From Nesterenkonia sp. E16_10 (GTDB lineage: Bacteria; Actinomycetota; Actinomycetes; Actinomycetales; Micrococcaceae): 52,231 nt of DNA. Positions 43,059-51,027 of this stretch are shown here, one piece after another. The stretch lies in NCBI RefSeq assembly GCF_017347085.1, contig NZ_JADPSA010000039.1, positions 1 through 52,231 on the forward strand. Reading direction: 5' to 3'. Both the position numbers and the translations under genes were made by a program. The first letter of the stretch is position 1; each line of letters opens with the position of its first letter. The notes beneath the pieces are model-generated. The model did no database searches. It had not been told where the DNA came from and worked only from the letters and a program-made list of their open reading frames with translations.

Positions 43059-43739
43059 ATGACGACTCCGCCGCCCGTGGTGCTCTTCGATGTCAACGAG
43101 ACGCTCTCCGACATGGGCCCGCTCGCCGCCGCGTTCGACGCCTCGGGACTGCCTGCCACGGTCGCCCCATTGTGGTTCGCGGAGGTGCTCCGTGACGGAT
43201 TCGCGCTGACCGCCACCGGAGAGAATCCGGATTTCGGGGCGCTCGCTGGGGACACCCTGAGGCGCCACCTGGCGGCGACCCCTGGAGCGCGAGACCAGGA
43301 CGAGGCGGTGGAGCGCATTCTGGGGGTCTTCACCAGCCTTGAGCTTCACCCCGACGTCGCGCCGGGCGTTGCCGCGCTGAGCCGGACCGCCGAGCTGGTC
43401 ACGCTGAGCAACGGCTCGGCGGCTATCGCGGAATCGCTGCTCGCTCGCGGCGGCGTGCGCGAGCACTTCTCAAGGTGCCTCAGCGTCGCCGAGGCACCGC
43501 TGTGGAAGCCCGCCGGGGAGGCCTACGAGTACGCCGCCCAGCAGACCGGGCGACGCGTCGATGAGCTGATGCTGGTCGCAGTGCACCCCTGGGACATCCA
43601 CGGCGCCGCCACAGCGGGGCTTCGCACCGCATGGATCAACCGGACCGGGGCCGCGTACCCGAGCTATTTCAGGACTGCGGAGATCGAGGTCGAGCACCTG
43701 GTGGGTCTCGCAGAGATCCTCGCGGGCGTCGAAGGGTAA
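43059..43739 (+). CDS. Haloacid dehalogenase type II (HAD superfamily)
   Basis: This 226-residue HAD protein has nucleophile D11 in FDVNETLSD, the motif II Ser/Asn in TLSNGS, the Lys in PLWKPAGEAY and a motif III variant VAVHPWDIHGA. The DVNETL opening is characteristic of L-2-haloacid dehalogenases, which hydrolyse 2-halo acids, but substrates of many genomic members are undefined. GGAAGAGAG precedes the ATG. It follows the dehydrogenase by 61 bases on the same strand and may be co-transcribed. Confidence 0.87.
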   Translation: MTTPPPVVLFDVNETLSDMGPLAAAFDASGLPATVAPLWFAEVLRDGFALTATGENPDFGALAGDTLRRHLAATPGARDQDEAVERILGVFTSLELHPDVAPGVAALSRTAELVTLSNGSAAIAESLLARGGVREHFSRCLSVAEAPLWKPAGEAYEYAAQQTGRRVDELMLVAVHPWDIHGAATAGLRTAWINRTGAAYPSYFRTAEIEVEHLVGLAEILAGVEG

Positions 43740-43763
43740 GCGCCGAGACCCCGCCCCGAGCCG

Positions 43764-44489
43764 CTAAGTTCGAGCCCCTGAATACGAGCCCTCGGTCGGT
43801 GCCTGGAGCACGAAGAACATGAAACAGATGAAGGACCGTCCGACCAGCGGTGGCGGAATCAGCTCGAGCGGCGTGTCGGGATCATAGGGTGGCTCGGACA
43901 CCGAGGCGATGTCGAAGCCGGCTTCTGTGAAGGCGGACGTGATGGCGGGCAGGGGTCGGTGCCAGTACGTCAGCGTCGCCTCCTGGCCTGCGAAGGTGAA
44001 CTCATCAGAGAACTGGGTGGTCGCGAAGTAGTCGGCCTTCGGGTGGTTGAGCATATAGGCGTAGGGGTGGTTGACCGAGAGGATCAGCCGCCCTCCGGGC
44101 TTGAGCACGCGGTGCAGCTCCGCCAGGGGCGCCGCCCAGTCCTCGAGGTAGTGCAGCACCAGGGAGCCGACCACGTCGTCGAAGGAGTCGTCCGGGTCGG
44201 GCAGGGGCTCGCCGAGGTCTGCCACACGCAGGTCGACGTCGTCCCCCAGACGCTGCCTCGCGATCTCCACCATCTCCGGGCTCAGATCGAACCCGACGAC
44301 GTCGGCGCCACCCTCGATCAGCGCGGCGGCGAGCGGCCCGGATCCACAGCCGGCGTCGAGCACTCGGCGCCCCTTGACGTCACCGGCCAGATCGATCATC
44401 GCGGGGCGCTCGTAGTGCCCGTTCACGAAATTGGATTCATTGTCCGCCGCATAGGCTGCGGCGAAGCTGTCGTAGGGCGCTGTCTGCAT
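43764..44489 (-). CDS. Class I SAM-dependent methyltransferase
   Basis: This 241-residue methyltransferase has motif I VLDAGCGSGPL, the acidic residue after strand 2 in VVGFDLSPEM, and motif III/IV VGSLVLHYLEDW followed by VLKPGGRLILSVNHP, as in the Methyltransf_11 group. The substrate is not evident. GGAG lies 8 bases before ATG 44489, preferred over ATGs at 44507 and 44567, whose upstream bases lack a ribosome-binding site. It converges on the dehalogenase gene, with 24 bases between stops. Confidence 0.86.
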   Translation of the reverse strand: MQTAPYDSFAAAYAADNESNFVNGHYERPAMIDLAGDVKGRRVLDAGCGSGPLAAALIEGGADVVGFDLSPEMVEIARQRLGDDVDLRVADLGEPLPDPDDSFDDVVGSLVLHYLEDWAAPLAELHRVLKPGGRLILSVNHPYAYMLNHPKADYFATTQFSDEFTFAGQEATLTYWHRPLPAITSAFTEAGFDIASVSEPPYDPDTPLELIPPPLVGRSFICFMFFVLQAPTEGSYSGART

Positions 44490-44640
44490 TGCACGGACTC
44501 CATTCATAGGCACGGCATTCGAAATCCCTGCTTCGCCCATTCCAGCACGTTCAACACTAGATTCCACGCAAAAACACTCATTCGTGTTTCAAATAATGGC
44601 ACGACCAATCCCGCAGTGAATGGTCGGATACGCTGACGGA

Positions 44641-45042
44641 ATGGCTCACACTTTGAAGGACATCGAGCAGGCGTTCCGAGCATCCTGGGGCGCCGACACG
44701 ACGTGCCTGGCCCCCAGCAGTCTCCCCGCGTGGGGCCCCGACAACCCTGCGCATGGGCAGTGTGGACCTACGGCTCTTGTCCTCCAGGACCTCCTCGGTG
44801 GCGAACTGCTGATCGCCGATGTCAGCGCAGGCGACGGATCAGGCGCCGGATCAGGCGCCGTCCACTACTGGAACAAGCTGCTGGGCGGACTTGAGGTTGA
44901 CCTCACCTGCGAACAGTTCTCGAGCCACCACATCGTGGGGGAACCGCGCGTCGTCGTCCGGCCCCCGGAGGGCCCGCGTGCCCACATCGGCGAATACCAG
45001 CTGCTTCGCCGACGGGTGTTTTCGGCGCTCAACCTGGGCTGA
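44641..45042 (+). CDS. YunG family protein
   Basis: This 133-residue protein matches the uncharacterised YunG pattern: HGQCGPTALVLQDLLGGELL at about 41-60, then VHYWNKLLGGLEVDLTCEQF with conserved His and Trp-Asn, and the Asp-Leu-Thr before Gln-Phe. The invariant Gln-Cys and later His suggest a papain-like arrangement, which is inference. ATG 44641 starts the conserved N-terminus. A short Gly/Ser/Ala repeat (GDGSGAGSGA) separates the two blocks. It is divergent from the methyltransferase. Confidence 0.75.
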   Translation: MAHTLKDIEQAFRASWGADTTCLAPSSLPAWGPDNPAHGQCGPTALVLQDLLGGELLIADVSAGDGSGAGSGAVHYWNKLLGGLEVDLTCEQFSSHHIVGEPRVVVRPPEGPRAHIGEYQLLRRRVFSALNLG

Positions 45043-45184
45043 AACCTCGAACTGGGCGGACCGCACCGGAACGAGTATGTGCGAGAGGGCGGGAAATCTG
45101 AATCTTCGGCACCTAGCTGGATCAATCGGTGAGCGGCCTACTCGGAATGCGGGGCCGCCCGAGAAGTACACCCGAGGGAGACGC

Positions 45185-45562
45185 GTGATCACCGCCGAGC
45201 GTCTCAGAGTCGCGCTCGATGGCGTCGAGCTGCGCGCTGCGGTGAGCTTCGGTGTCGGCTCAGGGGATGCGCTGGCGGTGACCGGGCCCAATGATTCAGG
45301 AAAGACCCCGCTGCCGAGCGTCCTCGCGTGGCCTCCCCGGCCTGAGCCGGGGTCGCTGACCAGCACCGCCTCCTTGGGTGTCCTCCTGGTCGTGATGCGG
45401 GCCTACGACATCGCCAAGGGCTTCATCCCCCTCTTGATGAACCCCGCTCCAAGCCCCGCCGGAGATCCTTCTGGACTGTTCGTCCTCACCCGCACGAGAC
45501 GCAGAGCCCGCGTCCTCGAAGCTGGAACCCCGGGCGTTGAAACCGTGGAGCACCAGCAATAG
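45185..45562 (+). pseudogene. Relic of an ABC transporter: ATPase start fused to a permease fragment
   Basis: A good ribosome-binding site (GAGGGAG, 45174-45180) and GTG open a frame of 125 codons. Residues 1-50 resemble the start of an ABC ATPase with Walker A GPNDSGKT, where GPNGSGKST is normal. The next part lacks the signature motif and Walker B; instead DIAKGFIPLLMNPAPSPAGDPSGLFVL looks like an internal piece of an ABC-2-type permease. The rest is nonsense-like and Arg-rich. A large internal deletion joining two adjacent genes explains this best. A functional protein is very unlikely. Confidence 0.5.
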
Positions 45563-45572
45563 CCTCAATGAC

Positions 45573-45827
45573 ATGAAGCCACGCAGAGGAAATCTCAGGC
45601 ACATGCTCTTCGGGGATCGCCGTGATCAGCGGATCGCGATCCGGGAGGCAGGTTTCACCGACGACGCCGAGGCTGCAACCTGGGCAGGTGGGGTGCTCCA
45701 CCAGGCGCAGATCAGCCCCTCGGAGAAGCTGCACGCGATGGCCGCGCTGCGTCGTCGGCGCCCCGATCTGACGCTGGCGACCACGAAGTACATCTTGCAT
45801 CAGGCACAGCTGCGCTCAATCGACTGA
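45573..45827 (+). CDS. Small hypothetical protein
   Basis: This 84-residue, highly charged and mostly helical protein contains an internal near-repeat: GGVLHQAQISPSEKLHAMA and TKYILHQAQLRSID. No membrane helix or known motif is seen. The ATG at 45573 lacks a good ribosome-binding site; the in-frame start at 45537 adds 12 residues and overlaps the relic. The 3' end overlaps the convergent NUDIX gene by 12 bases. I do not recognise it. Confidence 0.5.
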   Translation: MKPRRGNLRHMLFGDRRDQRIAIREAGFTDDAEAATWAGGVLHQAQISPSEKLHAMAALRRRRPDLTLATTKYILHQAQLRSID

Positions 45828-46289
45828 ACCGAGAAGGTGCCGTGCCGCAAAGGCCCGAGCACTGTCCGGACTTTCCCCGCCTTCAAGGATCTCTTCCCGG
45901 GTGAACCAGCGGGCGACGTCGACCTCGGTCTCATGTGGCTGCAAGGGACCCGAGTCGGCGGCGATCAGCAGGTACATGAGGTCCATGTGGATGTGCTCGA
46001 TGTCCTTGGCGGAGGCCGGGATCAGCTGCGCAGCCGTGGCGAACGGAGTGGGCAGCTGGGCTTCCGTCGTACCGTTGAGCCCCAGGTCCAGGTCAGGCTC
46101 CCCGGCGTGGTGAGCGTGCGCACCGGTCTCCTCCCGAACCTCCCGCAGGACGGTGTCTCCGGGGAACTCGTCCGGGTCCACATGGCCTCCGGGCGGCAGC
46201 CAACGGCCCAGGCCGCGGTGATAGATCATCAGCAGGCGCGTACGGCTGGAGTTCACCACATACCCCGTTGCGGTGAACTGCTTCTTCAT
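45816..46289 (-). CDS. NUDIX hydrolase
   Basis: This 157-residue NUDIX hydrolase has an intact box: GHVDPDE, seven residues, then REVREETGA. RWLPPGGHV before it is the common substrate-side strand. EVDVARWFTREEIL near the C-terminus is the usual closing helix element. It probably cleaves a nucleoside diphosphate derivative. ATG 46289 gives the standard N-terminus (MKKQFTATGYVV); the start at 46316 adds 9 residues. It is unrelated in detail to the NUDIX gene at 5 kb. Confidence 0.85.
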   Translation of the reverse strand: MKKQFTATGYVVNSSRTRLLMIYHRGLGRWLPPGGHVDPDEFPGDTVLREVREETGAHAHHAGEPDLDLGLNGTTEAQLPTPFATAAQLIPASAKDIEHIHMDLMYLLIAADSGPLQPHETEVDVARWFTREEILEGGESPDSARAFAARHLLGSVD

Positions 46290-46510
46290 TCCGACCGCAT
46301 GGCTGATCAGTCCCACAGTGCCCCTTCCTCTGACGGCATCCTCCGAATCAGCCTATCGACGGCAGGCGAGCCCGTGAATGCCTACACATGGGGCCTCACT
46401 GAAAGCGGCCCGGCACAGGGACTTCAGGGCCGTTGTCGGGAAGCGATCACCTCCCCGCACGGTTGACCCAGGCAGGCACCACCATGGCGCCCAGACCTGG
46501 AGGAGAAGTC

Positions 46511-47368
46511 ATGAGCATCGTCGTCACCGGAGCCACCGGACACCTGGGCCGCCAGGTCGTCGAGCAGCTGCTGGCCCGCGGAGCCACCCCCGCCGGCATC
46601 CTCGCCGGAGGCCGCAACCCCGAGGCGCTCCACGAGCTCGCCGCCCTGGGGGTGCGCACCGCACGCATCGATTACAACGACCCGGCCACCCTCGAGGCCG
46701 CGTTCGCTGACGCGGAGAAGGTCCTGCTGATCTCAGGCACCGAGGTCGGCCAGCGCGTCCCGCAGCACCATGCGGTCATCGAGGCCGCCCAGCGGGTCAA
46801 TGCCACTGTGGTCTACACCAGCGCCCCGAAGGCCTCCACCTCCGCCCTGGTACTCGCGCCCGAGCACAAGGCCACCGAGGAGCTCCTCGAAGCCTCCGGG
46901 CTGACCCACACGGTGCTGCGCAACAGCTGGTACACCGAGAACTACGACGAGACCATCCACCAGGGCGTCGCCACCGGCGCCCTGCTCACCAGCACCGGGA
47001 CGGGCCGGATCGCGAGCGCCCCACGCCGGGACTACGCCGAGGCCGCCGCCGTCGTGCTGCTCTCCAAGGAGCACGACGGCGCCGTCCTTGAACTCGCCGG
47101 AGATGCGCCGTGGACCTTTGAGGAGCTGGCCGCGACCATCACGGAGGTCTCCGGACGCGAGGTGCGCGTGGAGCAGCTCTCCACCGAGGAGCACCTCGCC
47201 GCGCTGACCAGCTTCGGCCTGGACGCGGGCACCGCAGGGTTCATCACGGCCCTGGACGCGAACATCGCCGAAGGGCTGCTCGCCGACTCCGACGGCACGC
47301 TCGCCCGCCTCATCGGCCGTCCGACGACGACGCTCACCGAACACGTCCGCACCCTCCTCGCCGAATAG
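46511..47368 (+). CDS. NAD(P)H-binding quinone oxidoreductase-like protein (QOR2/YtfG, NmrA-type SDR)
   Basis: This 285-residue atypical SDR starts with VVTGATGHLGRQV, the NAD(P)-binding loop, and continues with the QOR2-like order LLISGTEVGQRVPQHHAVIEAA, VVYTSAPKA, and HTVLRNSWYTENY. In E. coli the relative YtfG reduces quinones with NADPH. It lacks the classical Tyr-x-x-x-Lys pair, as its family does. GGAGG precedes ATG 46511 with about 8-base spacing. It may be co-transcribed with the DinB gene downstream. Confidence 0.85.
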   Translation: MSIVVTGATGHLGRQVVEQLLARGATPAGILAGGRNPEALHELAALGVRTARIDYNDPATLEAAFADAEKVLLISGTEVGQRVPQHHAVIEAAQRVNATVVYTSAPKASTSALVLAPEHKATEELLEASGLTHTVLRNSWYTENYDETIHQGVATGALLTSTGTGRIASAPRRDYAEAAAVVLLSKEHDGAVLELAGDAPWTFEELAATITEVSGREVRVEQLSTEEHLAALTSFGLDAGTAGFITALDANIAEGLLADSDGTLARLIGRPTTTLTEHVRTLLAE

Positions 47369-47399
47369 CCCTTCCGCCCTCGAAGAACAGGTGATCACC

Positions 47400-47960
47400 A
47401 TGAGCAGCATCGAGATTCTCCAAGACATCGCGCGCCGCCCCCTCGAGGAGGCACAGGCGCTGCGCCCCGCACTGACGCCCGGGCTGCTCAACGCGCACCC
47501 GCAGCACCACAACTCCATCGCCTGGCTGCTCTGGCACTCGGCCCGAGAGATCGATGAACAGCTCGCCAGCCTCTCCGGAGCAGAGACGGTGTGGACGGCG
47601 CAGGGCTTCGCGGAGCGGTTCGGCCTGAACCTGACGGACCACGAGATGGGATTCGGCCACACCGGCACCGAGGCGCGGCGGATCCGGGCCGATGACCCGG
47701 AACTGCTGCTGGAGCATCTGCGCGCCGTCGGCGAGGCTCAGCTGTCCTACCTGGAGTCGCTGGACGACGCGGACCTCGAGCAGATCGTCGATCCCCAGTG
47801 GGACCCGCCGGTGACCCGGGCGGCGCGGCTCATCAGCATCTCGCTGGACGCGGTGGCGCATATCGCCCAGGCCACCTACATCATCGGGATGGATCCTGTC
47901 GCGTTCGAGGAGCCCCTGACACAAGAGGATCATCAGGATCAGGCCCAAGAGCCCCGGTGA
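47400..47960 (+). CDS. DinB superfamily protein (DUF664-type, possible thiol transferase)
   Basis: This 186-residue four-helix-bundle protein has a metal-site His in NSIAWLLWHSAREID and a second in LDAVAHIAQATYIIG. Related actinobacterial proteins include mycothiol- and bacillithiol-dependent enzymes that handle electrophiles, so detoxification is plausible. ATG 47400 is preceded by AGGTG with 6-base spacing. It lies 31 bases after the quinone oxidoreductase gene and 94 before the polyketide synthase. Confidence 0.8.
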   Translation: MSSIEILQDIARRPLEEAQALRPALTPGLLNAHPQHHNSIAWLLWHSAREIDEQLASLSGAETVWTAQGFAERFGLNLTDHEMGFGHTGTEARRIRADDPELLLEHLRAVGEAQLSYLESLDDADLEQIVDPQWDPPVTRAARLISISLDAVAHIAQATYIIGMDPVAFEEPLTQEDHQDQAQEPR

Positions 47961-48032
47961 GTCCTCGTCCGGCCAACGGCGCCGGGCGGAGACTTCCTGG
48001 TCTTCTGCGCGGCCTCTGCGGCGGAGAGGCTC

Positions 48033-48054
48033 GTCACCATGGTTTAGTGGTGAC
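48033..48054 (+). promoter_or_regulatory. Perfect inverted repeat abutting the polyketide synthase start codon
   Basis: GTCACCA (48033-48039) and TGGTGAC (48048-48054) are perfect 7-bp arms separated by TGGTTTAG. The second arm ends at the base before ATG 48055 and occupies the place of the ribosome-binding site. It could be an operator or an RNA hairpin that hides the translation start. Confidence 0.5.
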
Positions 48055-49137
48055 ATGCCCGCGCGCATCCTCTCCATCGGCACGGCACTTCCGGCAACCT
48101 CGGTGCCCCAGCAAGATCTGCGCGCCTTCTTCGCAGACCAGCCCGACGCCACCCGGTTGACCCGCCGGCTCATCGGGGCCGCCTTCGACGCCGCCGGCAT
48201 CGAGACCAGGCACTCGGCGCTCACCGGCCTGGGCGGCACCCCGGACGGGGTCTTCGTCGGGGAAGGCAACACGCTGCTCTCGCCCACCACCGGGACCCGC
48301 AACGAGCTCTACCGGCAGAGCGCCCCAGAACTGGCGACCGAGGCCGGGCGCCGCGCCCTGACCGAGGCGGAACTGGCACCGAGCCAGGTGACCCATGTCG
48401 TGACCGTCTCCTGCACCGGGTTCTTCGCACCGGGCCTGGACTTCCGGCTGATCCGTGACCTCGGCCTGCCACCGACCGTGGAACGCAGCCACCTGGGATT
48501 CATGGGCTGCGCGGCCGCACTGCCGGCGCTGCGCACCGCCTCCCAGATCACCGCCGCGCAGCCCGAGGCCGTGGTGCTGGTGGTCTGCGTGGAGCTGTGC
48601 TCGCTGCATATCCGCGAGGCCTCGGACGCCGAACAGATCGTCGCCGCCTCGGTCTTCGCCGACGGCGCCGCCGCGGCAGTGGTCACCGCCGACGAGAACC
48701 TCGGCACCCCCGGTGGGATCACCCTGGAACGGTTCGGCACCGCCCTGACCAATGAGGGCGAATCGGACATGGTCTGGACCATCGGGGACCACGGGTTCAA
48801 CATGCGGCTCTCCGCCGAGGTGCCCAGGATCATCGGCCGGGAGATCCGCGCCGCCGTCGACCGCTTCCTCGGGGATCAGCCGGCGCCCGCCCGGTGGGCG
48901 GTCCACCCGGGGGGCCGCAGCGTCCTGGACCGGGTGGAGGCGGGACTTCGGCTTGAGCCCACCGCCCTGGACGCCTCCCGCGCGGTGCTGCGCGATCACG
49001 GCAACATGTCCAGCGCCACCATCCTGTTCATCCTGCGCCAGCTCCTCACCGACCCCACGGTCAGCGGCCGCATCGCCGCGCTGGCCTTCGGGCCCGGGCT
49101 GACGGTGGAATCCGCGCTGCTGCACAAGACCCGGTGA
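48055..49137 (+). CDS. Type III polyketide synthase
   Basis: This 360-residue chalcone/stilbene-synthase-like enzyme has the complete triad: C152 in GFMGCAAALP, H284 in AVHPGGRSVLD and N317 in DHGNMSSAT. CTGFFAPGLD and AFGPGLTVE are further family hallmarks. It condenses an acyl starter with malonyl-CoA units to a resorcinol, pyrone, phloroglucinol or naphthalene product; which one cannot be read from the sequence. A methyltransferase starts 4 bases after its stop and an FAD enzyme overlaps that, so the three are an operon. A perfect inverted repeat sits at the start codon. Confidence 0.93.
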   Translation: MPARILSIGTALPATSVPQQDLRAFFADQPDATRLTRRLIGAAFDAAGIETRHSALTGLGGTPDGVFVGEGNTLLSPTTGTRNELYRQSAPELATEAGRRALTEAELAPSQVTHVVTVSCTGFFAPGLDFRLIRDLGLPPTVERSHLGFMGCAAALPALRTASQITAAQPEAVVLVVCVELCSLHIREASDAEQIVAASVFADGAAAAVVTADENLGTPGGITLERFGTALTNEGESDMVWTIGDHGFNMRLSAEVPRIIGREIRAAVDRFLGDQPAPARWAVHPGGRSVLDRVEAGLRLEPTALDASRAVLRDHGNMSSATILFILRQLLTDPTVSGRIAALAFGPGLTVESALLHKTR

Positions 49138-49140
49138 CCC

Positions 49141-49884
49141 GTGAGCCCGGTCAACCTCTCCGCCCGCGATGAGCAGCTCCGCGAGCTCATGGACGACCCC
49201 GACTGCGACCCGGTCCGCCTGGACGCCACCCTGCGCCGCTTCCACCTGGTCAACCGGCTGATCTCCGGCTGGGACCAGGTCTACCGGACCCGGCTGCGCC
49301 CGGCGCTGCTGGACCGGCAGCGGCCCGCCCGAGTGCTGGACCTGGGCTCCGGGGGCGGGGATGTGGTCACCCGCCTGGCGCAGCTGGCCGCCCGCGACGG
49401 GCTGCGCGTGGAGTGGACCGGGGCAGATCCAGATCCGCGTGCCCACGAGGCCGCCCAGAACACTCAGAACACCCAGAACGACCGGAAGCACCGCACCGGC
49501 GCTCGCCAGCCTCCCCCGGTCAGGTTCCTCTGCGCCGATGCCGGCGCCCTGCTGGAGGCGGGCGAGAGCTTCGACGTCGTGCTGTCCAACCACGTGCTCC
49601 ACCACCTGGACGCCCCCGGCCTGCTCGACTTCACCGAATCCTCCCGGCGGCTCTGCACCGGCACCGTGCTGCACAGCGACATCGCCCGAGGCCGGCTCGC
49701 CTACGGCCTCTACGCCGTCGGGATCACCCCGCTGGCGCCCGGGACCTTCCTGCGCACCGACGGACTGCGCTCGATCCGGCGCAGCTACCAGCAGGAGGAG
49801 CTCGCCACCGCCCTGGGCGACGGCTGGACCGTGACCTCCCCCGCACCGTTCCGGCTGATCGCGGAAGCGCCCGGCCGTGGCTGA
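49141..49884 (+). CDS. SAM-dependent methyltransferase of the type III PKS operon
   Basis: This 247-residue methyltransferase has motif I as VLDLGSGGGDV (about 63-73), acidic GADPDPRA, and VVLSNHVLHHLDAPG as motif IV. A short insert NTQNTQND reflects a small DNA repeat (around 49457-49480). FRRFHLVNRLISGWDQVY-like sequence at the N-terminus is typical of methyltransferases found beside type III PKS genes. It probably methylates the polyketide ring on O or C. The start is a GTG 4 bases after the synthase stop; the end overlaps the monooxygenase start by 8 bases. Confidence 0.88.
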   Translation: MSPVNLSARDEQLRELMDDPDCDPVRLDATLRRFHLVNRLISGWDQVYRTRLRPALLDRQRPARVLDLGSGGGDVVTRLAQLAARDGLRVEWTGADPDPRAHEAAQNTQNTQNDRKHRTGARQPPPVRFLCADAGALLEAGESFDVVLSNHVLHHLDAPGLLDFTESSRRLCTGTVLHSDIARGRLAYGLYAVGITPLAPGTFLRTDGLRSIRRSYQQEELATALGDGWTVTSPAPFRLIAEAPGRG

Positions 49885-51019
49885 GGTGATCGTGATCGGC
49901 GCCGGCCCGGTGGGACTGCTGCTGGGCGGCCTGCTCCGCCGTGCCGGTGTGGATGTGGAGATCCTGGAACAGCGCGAACACGGCAGCGCAGACAGCCGTG
50001 CCATCGGGATCCACGCCCCGGTGCTCGCCGCCCTGGAGGACTCCGGGCTGACCGCGCGGCTGCTGGAGCAGGCGGTGCAGGTGACCCGTGGGGAAGCCCG
50101 CGCGCAGGGGAATCTGCTCGGCGTCGTGCGCTTTGATCGGCTCAGCACCCGTTTCCCCTTCGTCGCGACGCTGCCGCAGTCCGGCACCGAGGCCGCGCTC
50201 GCCCACCACGCCCCGGCTCCGCAGCGCGGCATCGCCGTCAGCGCGCTGCGCCCCGAGTCTGACCACGTCGAGCTCGACACCAGCTCCGGAACCCGCCGGG
50301 CCCCGCTGGTGGTGCTGGCCGGAGGCCCGCGCTCCCGCGAGCTGGTCTACCGGTCCCCGGTGGCGCACAGCTACCCGGACCGGTACCTGATGACCGACGT
50401 CGAGGCGCCGGGTGCCCAGGGCCGGGGGACGCAGATGCCGGCCCGGCAGGACGCGCACACCGCCCTGGTCCACCTCGAGCCCTCCGGAGTGGTCGAGTCC
50501 TTCCCGCTTCCCGGGGGACGACGCCGGTTCGTCGCCTGGGACTCCGGGGTCACCTCCGAAGATCCGGCATCCCAGCGTGACCGGATGGCACGCACCCTGG
50601 CCGCACACGGCCAGCCGCTCACCGGGGCGGTCAGCGGCTTCGGGGTGCGCCGATTCGTCGCCCCGGCGCTGCGCCGTCACCGGCTGCTGGTCATCGGAGA
50701 CGCCGCCCACGAGGTCAGTCCGATCGGGGGCCAGGGCATGAACCTGGGACTGCTCGACGCCGCGACCCTGGCCCCGCTGCTCACCGACTGGGTGACCACC
50801 GGCACCGAACCGGAGGCGCAGCTGCGGCATTGGGAGCGCACCCGGCTGGGCTCGGCCCGCCGGGCCGCGCAGCTGGCGGCGCTGAACACTCGGCTCGGCC
50901 GGCCGCTCCCACCCGCGAGGGACTCCGCCCGCCGGAACGGGGTGCGGCTGATGCTCGGTCCGGGGTCGGGAAGGCTCTTCGCCCACGCCTATGCCATGGG
51001 TCTCGACGCCGAGGCTTGA
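49877..51019 (+). CDS. FAD-dependent monooxygenase of the type III PKS operon
   Basis: This 380-residue flavoprotein of the PHBH fold has an N-terminal GAGPVG (8-13) dinucleotide motif, the EILEQRE acidic end of strand 2, and GDAAHEVSPIGGQGMNLGLLDA, the second FAD-binding motif of group A aromatic hydroxylases. It would hydroxylate or oxidise an aromatic ring, for example turning a resorcinol into a quinone precursor. A geranylgeranyl-reductase-like role is a weaker alternative. The GTG start lies inside the methyltransferase gene. Its end is 8 bases from the end of the convergent prenyltransferase gene. Confidence 0.88.
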   Translation: MAEVIVIGAGPVGLLLGGLLRRAGVDVEILEQREHGSADSRAIGIHAPVLAALEDSGLTARLLEQAVQVTRGEARAQGNLLGVVRFDRLSTRFPFVATLPQSGTEAALAHHAPAPQRGIAVSALRPESDHVELDTSSGTRRAPLVVLAGGPRSRELVYRSPVAHSYPDRYLMTDVEAPGAQGRGTQMPARQDAHTALVHLEPSGVVESFPLPGGRRRFVAWDSGVTSEDPASQRDRMARTLAAHGQPLTGAVSGFGVRRFVAPALRRHRLLVIGDAAHEVSPIGGQGMNLGLLDAATLAPLLTDWVTTGTEPEAQLRHWERTRLGSARRAAQLAALNTRLGRPLPPARDSARRNGVRLMLGPGSGRLFAHAYAMGLDAEA

Positions 51020-51027
51020 GCCTCACC

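Noticed and set aside
48034-50280. A 748-codon minus-strand open frame opposite the polyketide synthase and methyltransferase genes
   Set aside because: It is the antisense shadow of well-supported genes; its composition is low-complexity (Gly, Arg, Gln, His) and no domain is recognisable.
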